A stretch of DNA of 54,488 nucleotides from an uncultured Fidelibacterota bacterium (GTDB taxonomy: Bacteria > Fidelibacterota > Marinisomatia > Marinisomatales > Marinisomataceae), in contig CACGRA010000004.1 of the NCBI GenBank assembly GCA_902575395.1, positions 1 through 54,488 on the forward strand, written 5' to 3'. The notes under the pieces were generated by a model. That model did not search any database, was not told the origin of the DNA, and saw nothing but the letters and a program-made list of their open reading frames with translations. How positions within the stretch are numbered: the stretch's first letter is position 1; each line of letters begins with the position of its first letter. The translations under genes and the position numbers were made by a program. Below, piece by piece: positions 47,869 to 54,488 of the stretch.

Positions 47869-50490
47869 ATGAAAATGTATGTGCATGGTAATAGCGTAGA
47901 CATAGAAGAGAACCAAACTGATGTTCAATTATTTATTGAGTTTGGTAATGGAGAAGAATATTATAGATTAAGTCAGCCTGTTTATGATGGGTGGGATGAA
48001 GGCCAGAATCGTAATTCTATTGATTTAGATTTAGATTGGTTAACTACGTTAAAAAATGCTGACGACATTTCTATTGAAAAAATTAACTCCAATGACACTT
48101 TTGTTGATTCAACAGACTATAAACGTTATTCATTTATTGATGAAAATAATGATGAATATAAAAAAGTAGAAATTGTAGGAAATCCTTCGCTCTCTAGATT
48201 ACAATATTTTATTGTTGGTGTAGAAAATGATTCAGAGCATCCTATTAGCGGAGAATTATGGCTTGATGAGTTAAGACTTAGTGGGGTTAAAAAAGAAAGA
48301 GGCACAGCTGTAAGATTAAAATCAGAATTTAATTTATCCGATCTTAATCGAAGCACATTGTCATATGTGAGAAAAGATGCTGATTTCCATGTTTTGCAAG
48401 AACGTCTTGGAAGCAATGTAAGCACAGAGACATTTATATTTACCAATCAGATTGAATTAGGAAAATTTTTACCACAAAATCTCGGAATTGCATTTCCTGT
48501 TAATGTGACATATAATATGCAAAATAATACTCCAAAATTTTTACCTGGTACTGATATTAGAACTGGAGCTAGTGCGCCAGATTCAGTCATCACACAATCT
48601 TCAACAATTAGTATGAATGGTAAAATTTCTAAGAAAATAAAATCAGAAAATCCTTTTATTAGATATACTATTGATAATTTGAGCACAACATTTAATGCGT
48701 CTGTACAAAATCGATCTGATGAAATTATGAAACGTGTTGATACAGACAGATTTACTACTAGCCTAGACTATAATCTTAGGTTTCCAAGCGATAATTATAT
48801 TGAAGCATTTCAATGGCTAGAAAAAATACCTGTGGTGGGTGAAAATATGAGTAAAACAAAGTTTTTTTATACTCCTAGTTCATTCAATAGTAGCATAAAG
48901 TTGAACCAAAGTTTTTCTGAAAAACAGTCTAGATCAGTAGAAGATGTTATTGATGATTTTAACTTAGGTTTAACTAGAAATTTTAATGTTTCTTATAAAA
49001 TATTTGATAATCTTCAATTTAATTATACTAAAAATATACAAAGCGATATGGCAGAATATCGTGATGAAGTTATTCAAGCATTAACAGATTTTGAGACTGG
49101 AGATAGAACTAATAATACTGAATCGTTTGCTTCTAATTTTTCTCCTAAATGGGTTTCTTGGTTTTCTCCTAATTTTACATATAATGCGAATTATTCATGG
49201 AATAAACCTAAATCGAGTGTTTTTGATGGAGCAAATATTGTTTCAGTAAGAAATAGTGGATTTAATTTTAGTCTTTCTCCAACAGAAATAATTGAAATAT
49301 TTTATACCCCAGCTTCTAAAAGAAATACAACTGGCTCTAAAACACGAACACGATCTAGAGAAGATATAGGATCTCTTTCTGTTGATATGGGAGATGATGA
49401 TTTAGAAAAATCTGATGAAAAAAGTTCCGAAAGAAAAAACAAAAGGAAAATTAATGATAGTCTACGAATGGAAAAAATATATGGCTGGTCAAAAAAGATA
49501 GAACCATTATCGTTTACTATAAATAATACGACAAATTTAAGCTCTAATGGTGTGCAGGGCAGTATTCCACTAAACTATAGACTTGGATTTTCCGATTCAC
49601 ATGGGCTAGAGTATGCTCCTGAAGTTGGTTTAAATACTGGAGTTGATGATATTAAAAAATCATTATCTATTAGAACTGGAATAAAATTTAATCCTACCAC
49701 ATCAATGAGTGTTTCCTTTTCTGAAAGCATTTCTTCTAATTTAAATGGCTATGGTATTGATATTCGATCAATAAACAGAGACTATTTTTCTTATGGTGAG
49801 CATTTATCTAGTGGATTACCATTTTCAAATTGGTCATTTCGCATTGGCGGACTTGAAAAGATAAAATTTATTAGCCCTTATGTAAAATCTCTTTCAATGG
49901 AACATGCATTTAATGGGAAACAAACTGTTTCATGGAGATTTAATGAAGGGGGAACTAGTGATATTAATTTGTTCCAAATATCTTCTTTTATTGATAGGAA
50001 AAATAATGATATACAATTTTCTCGCATAACAAGAAGCTTTGCTCCTTTGCTTGGTATTACTACTTCTTTTAAAAATGGAATTTCAACAAATGTTAGAAGT
50101 AATATAACTCATACGCTTGATGAAGTCGCAAATGGATTAACTTATATATCAGAGAATAGCATACTTGCAAGTATTACATATAATTTTACAAGAGGAATTC
50201 GTATTCCATTACCATTTACAGAACGAAATGTTGATTTAAAAAATAATATTAATCTGACATTAAATTTTGATGTAAGTAAGAAAAAAGAAGAAGGATCAAA
50301 AGATAAAATAAATTTTGCAGAACAAAATTTTGTTAATTCATGGAAAACAATTTTAAGAGTAACTTATGCTTTAACTGATAATATATCTGGAAGTCTTTTT
50401 TATGAGTATCGAGAAAATGATACAAGACTCACAGGTAGACGAATAGATAGAGATTTTGGAGTAAATATTAATGTTGCAATTAGGGGATAA
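47869..50490 (+). pseudogene. C-terminal portion of SprA/Sov-like T9SS outer-membrane translocon, N-terminus missing
   Basis: KMYVHGNSVD..., RLQYFIVGVENDSEHPISGELWLDELRLSGVKKERGTAVR, long beta-barrel region, C-term LRVTYALTDNISGSLFYEYRENDTRLTGRRIDRDFGVNINVAIRG. No signal peptide; frame open upstream only to 47809. Symbol for the full-length family: sprA/sov. Confidence 0.75.
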
Positions 50491-51409
50491 AATTAAATAT
50501 TTGATAATATTATTTTTACTGTTTTCGTGTAGTAAAGAAGAGCAAATATTAGTTCCTGATTTTGATGGAGTTAAAGCATTTCACTATATAGAAAAGCAGT
50601 GTGAATTTGGTCCAAGGAACCCTGGGTCATCTGGGCATAAAGAATTTTCAATCTATTTAGAAAGTTTTTTAAAAAAGTATGATCAAAATCTTATTGTTCA
50701 AGAATTTGAATATACTGAACCTGTTACTGAAACTATAAAAGAAGGTAAAAATTTTGTTGTACAATTTAATAAAGATGCAGAATACAGATTATTGCTCGGA
50801 GCACATTGGGATACTCGTTCTATATCAGATCAAGATAAGAATCTTGAAAATAGAAAATTACCAGTATTGGGAGCTAATGATGGTGGAAGTGGAACCGCAG
50901 TATTAATGACTTTATGTGATATATTTTCTCAAAATAATCCACCGATTGGTATTGATATGGTTTTCTTTGATGCAGAAGATGGAGGAATTTCTTATCATCC
51001 CAACACTTATGCATTAGGATCAGAATTTTTTGCTAAAAATTTACCTATTCAAAAACCAAATTTTGGAATTATTGTTGATATGGTTGCTGACAAACAGTTA
51101 AATATACCAATAGAACGATATTCTTACAATATTGCTCCAGATGAAGTAATAAAAATTTGGGATTTAGCTGAAAAACTTTCTCTTCAAGCATTTGAGAAAA
51201 AAATTGGTGAAGAAATTTATGATGATCATGTTCCATTGTGGGAGCATGCTCAAATCCCTACCATTGATATTATTGATTTTAAATATCCTAACTTATTCTA
51301 TAATCACTGGCATACCCAACAAGATACACCTGAAAATTGTTCGCCAAAAAGTTTAGAGCAGGTAGGAACTTTGTTAGTAAATTATATCTATGCTGAAAAA
51401 CATAAATAA
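50471..51409 (+). CDS. M28-fold glutaminyl-peptide cyclotransferase (QC), lipoprotein
   Basis: Lipobox LLFSC; LLLGAHWDTR, LGANDGGSGTAVLM, MVFFDAEDGG..YALGSEFFAK, DDHVPLWEHAQIPTIDIIDF, YNHWHTQQDTPENC. Confidence 0.82.
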   Translation: MLQLGDKIKYLIILFLLFSCSKEEQILVPDFDGVKAFHYIEKQCEFGPRNPGSSGHKEFSIYLESFLKKYDQNLIVQEFEYTEPVTETIKEGKNFVVQFNKDAEYRLLLGAHWDTRSISDQDKNLENRKLPVLGANDGGSGTAVLMTLCDIFSQNNPPIGIDMVFFDAEDGGISYHPNTYALGSEFFAKNLPIQKPNFGIIVDMVADKQLNIPIERYSYNIAPDEVIKIWDLAEKLSLQAFEKKIGEEIYDDHVPLWEHAQIPTIDIIDFKYPNLFYNHWHTQQDTPENCSPKSLEQVGTLLVNYIYAEKHK

Positions 51410-52436
51410 AATTCTTTTGAGTATAATTTTTCTGCTTTCTTGTTCAGGCGGAGGAAGTTCTCCTGCAAGCCCTGATGACGGCTCTGATAACAATGGAAAT
51501 ACTGGAGATTCTTATGTATTCCCAAATGCAACTAACTTTGATAGAGAAAATCAAATAGAAATTATCTCTTGGAATATCCAAACTTTTCCTCAATTAAATA
51601 CCACTGCAGATTATGTTAAAAGTTTGCTTGAATCATGGAATGCTGATATATATGTGTTACAAGAAATGGGAGATAATAATACTCTTATAAGTATGGTAAA
51701 CGCTATGCCTGAGTATTCTTATATGCTATCTAGCGAAACAAGTAATTGGGATTTTGCCTTAGTATATAAAACTGCAAATTCCGATTGCGCTTCTTGTGGA
51801 ACTGTAACATATAATAGCCATAATGAACTTTGGGCCGATACGCCTAACTCTAATGACAATGATGATGACTATACAAATAATGCACTTTATCAATTTGCAA
51901 GCAGACCACCAATGGAGAATTATTTAACTTGGACTAATGGAACAAAATCTGTTGATTTATATGTTACCAATATTCACTATAAATGTTGTGGGGATGGAGA
52001 ATTGGATATCACAGATAAAGGAGCAGAATCCACAAGAAGACATTATGCAAGCACTCTTCTTAGAGATCATATAATGAATAATAGACAAGGTGACTATGTA
52101 GTCCTTGCTGGCGATTTTAATAATGTTGGTGAACAATCTATATTAAACCCTTCAATTGCGCCTTTAACTGATCCAGATCAGAATAGTGATTATTTTAAAA
52201 TGGTTGATGAGTATGTTTTTGCTCAAAATAGTTCTACATGGTCTTGGCAAGGATGGAGAAGTTCATTTAGTGCATCACATCTTGATCATATTATTATTAA
52301 TCAACCACTTTTTCAGTTTGAAGCTGTATCTGATGGAGGCATAATTAATATGCTTACTGAAACTGGTATGTCAAACTATGATATTGATGACAAACTTTCA
52401 GATCACCAACCATCTTACTACAGATTTTATCCATAA
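51390..52436 (+). CDS. Endonuclease/exonuclease/phosphatase (DNase I-like) family lipoprotein
   Basis: Lipobox LLSCSGGG; EIISWNIQTFPQ, DIYVLQEMGD, VVLAGDFNNVG, SASHLDHIIIN, SDHQPSYYRF. Confidence 0.85.
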   Translation: MLKNINKILLSIIFLLSCSGGGSSPASPDDGSDNNGNTGDSYVFPNATNFDRENQIEIISWNIQTFPQLNTTADYVKSLLESWNADIYVLQEMGDNNTLISMVNAMPEYSYMLSSETSNWDFALVYKTANSDCASCGTVTYNSHNELWADTPNSNDNDDDYTNNALYQFASRPPMENYLTWTNGTKSVDLYVTNIHYKCCGDGELDITDKGAESTRRHYASTLLRDHIMNNRQGDYVVLAGDFNNVGEQSILNPSIAPLTDPDQNSDYFKMVDEYVFAQNSSTWSWQGWRSSFSASHLDHIIINQPLFQFEAVSDGGIINMLTETGMSNYDIDDKLSDHQPSYYRFYP

Positions 52437-52439
52437 AAA

Positions 52440-53183
52440 GTGAAATACTTCTTTCTTTCTATTGCCTTAGTTGGGTTTTTGTTCTCTCAAGATTTTAAAG
52501 AGATTGATTCAAATTTAGAGAATAGAAATTTTGAAGATGTTATCATCCCTTTAAATAAGCTTAATACTGAATACCCTAAAAATTTAGATGTACTAGTCAG
52601 ACTTTCTGCAGCACATCATTTGTTATCAGAAAAAACATATGATAAGAAAATGGATTCATATCATTTAAATAAGGCTATGGACTATATAAATGAAGCTATC
52701 AAAATTGATTCAACTAATGGACAAGTGCATAAATGGTATGCTTTGGCATATGGGAAAAAACTTGAAAATCTTCCTATAAGATCTCAGATTGAAGGTGCTA
52801 AGATTATTGAATTTCATTCAATGGAAGCAATTAAAAAACTTCCTAACGATCCTTATTGTTACAATGTTATGGGTCAATGGCATTACCGATTAGCAGATTT
52901 AGGTAAAATGTCACGAGGGTTGGCAAAAATTATTTTTGAAGAACCTCCACAAGGTTCTTTTGATATTGCACTTGATTATTTCGAAAAGAGTATCAAATTA
53001 GAACCTGAATATATAGGCACATATTACTGGCTTGGTAAAACTTATCAAAAATTGGGAAGATTTAATGATACATTAGCAATTTTTGAAAAAGGTATTCAAT
53101 TATCACCTCCATACAAAAGAGAAGAAGCATTTTATCAAGAAATGGTTAAAATTCTTAAAAAGAATGATAGAAAAAAGTCTTAA
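52440..53183 (+). CDS. Secreted TPR-repeat protein
   Basis: GTG start; signal peptide ALVGFLFS|QDFKE; TPR-like repeats (AMDYINEAIKIDSTNGQVHKWYALAYGK; ALDYFEKSIKLEPEYIGTYYWLGKTYQKLGR). Confidence 0.75.
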   Translation: MKYFFLSIALVGFLFSQDFKEIDSNLENRNFEDVIIPLNKLNTEYPKNLDVLVRLSAAHHLLSEKTYDKKMDSYHLNKAMDYINEAIKIDSTNGQVHKWYALAYGKKLENLPIRSQIEGAKIIEFHSMEAIKKLPNDPYCYNVMGQWHYRLADLGKMSRGLAKIIFEEPPQGSFDIALDYFEKSIKLEPEYIGTYYWLGKTYQKLGRFNDTLAIFEKGIQLSPPYKREEAFYQEMVKILKKNDRKKS

Positions 53184-54090
53184 AAATATTATTTCAAAAA
53201 AATCTATTGAACTTGGGTTTGATAAAATTGGTTTTGCAGATCCAAAAGAAGATATTGATCCTAATAAATATCTTGATAAATGGATAGAGTCTAAATATCA
53301 TGGAACAATGCAATGGATGGAATCAAGAAAAAAAGAACGTGCAGACATTTTTAATTATTTTCCTGAAGTACAAACTGTAATTTCATTGGCTTTTAATTAT
53401 TTTACAAAACGAAGCTCAGAATTTTCAGAAGATTATAACTCAAAAATTAAATTTAGCAATTATGCATGGGGTGAAGACTATCATGAAATTATTAAGAAAA
53501 AATTACATGATATTAAAAATGAAATTTTAAAGCATGATCCATCAATAAAAATCATTTTATGCGTTGATACGGCACCAATTATGGAAAAACAATGGGCTCA
53601 GAAAGCAGGAATTGGCTGGCAAGGTAAAAATACTAATTTACTTACTAAAGAATTGGGTAGCTGGGTATTCTTAGCAGAAATATTGATTGACAAAAGATTA
53701 GATTATGATTCTCCTTTTGAAGAAGATTTATGTGGAAGCTGCACAGCATGCATTGATTCATGTCCAACAAACGCATTAACAGAATATAAAATTGATTCAA
53801 ATAAATGTATTTCTTATCTAACTATTGAGTATAGAGAAGATTTTGAAAACGAAGATTTACATAATTGGATTTATGGATGTGATGTATGCCAAGAAGTTTG
53901 TCCATGGAATATTAAATTTGAAAAAATCAAAAAAGATAAACATTTTGAAGCACGAGATTCATTAATCAATTTTTTCAAATCAGATTGGGAAAATCTGAAT
54001 GAAGAAAATTTTAAATCAAGTTTTAAAAACTCTGCTGTAAAAAGAACTAAGTATAAAGGGTTAAAAAGAAATATTGATTCATTACGATAA
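53164..54090 (+). CDS. queG: Epoxyqueuosine reductase QueG
   Basis: GFDKIGFADPKE, DTAPIMEKQWAQKAGIGWQGKNTNLL, CGSCTACIDSCPTNAL, YGCDVCQEVCPWN. Start trimmed from 53083 to 53164 (MIEKSLKN). Confidence 0.92.
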   Translation: MIEKSLKNIISKKSIELGFDKIGFADPKEDIDPNKYLDKWIESKYHGTMQWMESRKKERADIFNYFPEVQTVISLAFNYFTKRSSEFSEDYNSKIKFSNYAWGEDYHEIIKKKLHDIKNEILKHDPSIKIILCVDTAPIMEKQWAQKAGIGWQGKNTNLLTKELGSWVFLAEILIDKRLDYDSPFEEDLCGSCTACIDSCPTNALTEYKIDSNKCISYLTIEYREDFENEDLHNWIYGCDVCQEVCPWNIKFEKIKKDKHFEARDSLINFFKSDWENLNEENFKSSFKNSAVKRTKYKGLKRNIDSLR

Positions 54091-54480
54091 TTATAGTTTT
54101 TTTACTTTTTTGTAATTTTTAGGAATTTTAAATATGTCTGGCAATGAATCTTTACTTGAATATTCTAGCAAGTTATAAGTAAACGTTCCATTTTTATTGA
54201 TTGTTTCAAATTTAACATTCACAGCATCCTTATTTATATCATAGTCTTCAAATGGTATATTCATTTCATTAAAACCTAAACTTGGAGGGATTGATCCGTT
54301 AAATATATTTTTTAATTTTTTACGCGTTAATTCTATTATTGGTGCTTTTAATGTTTTTTCTGTAAACCATATATTCATTTTTAATTCTTGATCGTCTTCA
54401 TCATCTTTAATAATAATTTCTGCTTTTCTAGTTTCAAAATTATTTAATACTTCAACATTTTCTGAAATTTGAACATTCAC
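54091..54480 (-). CDS. Uncharacterised protein, partial (runs off right edge)
   Basis: Frame stays open to the window end (DDVNVQISENVEVL...); no family recognised. Confidence 0.4.
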   Translation of the reverse strand: MNVQISENVEVLNNFETRKAEIIIKDDEDDQELKMNIWFTEKTLKAPIIELTRKKLKNIFNGSIPPSLGFNEMNIPFEDYDINKDAVNVKFETINKNGTFTYNLLEYSSKDSLPDIFKIPKNYKKVKKL

Positions 54481-54488
54481 ATCATCTT

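Noticed and set aside
1-54488. Mobile elements, integrases, toxin-antitoxin or phage modules
   Set aside because: I found no transposase, recombinase, TA pair or structural phage gene among the ORFs, and no tRNA-adjacent integrase despite three tRNAs.

Overview
This is a low-GC, densely packed bacterial chromosomal window, apparently from the FCB superphylum. A SprA/Sov-like T9SS translocon fragment, Bacteroidetes-type DUFs and type II-like glutaminyl cyclase support that; Marinimicrobia/SAR406-like is plausible but not proven. It carries mostly core metabolism and housekeeping genes: citrate synthase, KorAB, FumC, a sufBCDETS operon, an etfBA plus EMO-type ETF:quinone oxidoreductase block, an acyl-CoA dehydrogenase, a methylmalonyl-CoA mutase large subunit, LptF/G, Lgt, PBP1A, RNase G, L21 and QueG. 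It also has three tRNAs (Glu, Pro, His) and at least one intrinsic terminator. I saw no CRISPR array, transposase, integrase or phage module. Main second-look items: (1) a junction at about 47.81-47.87 kb where rplU lacks its conserved 3' end, rpmA is absent, and an N-terminally truncated SprA begins, which looks like a deletion or assembly chimera. (2) A glutaminyl cyclase lipoprotein directly coupled to sprA, in a window where 4 of 5 candidate SPase I substrates have Gln at +1 (the 'Q-rule'). (3) Two intergenic elements (about 6.46 kb and about 39.4 kb) sharing a G-rich motif, one with a pseudoknot-capable fold upstream of the etfBA-EMO operon. (4) A QueD/PTPS-like fragment at the left edge that lacks the catalytic Cys. 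(5) Pervasive tail-to-tail stop-codon overlaps between convergent genes.
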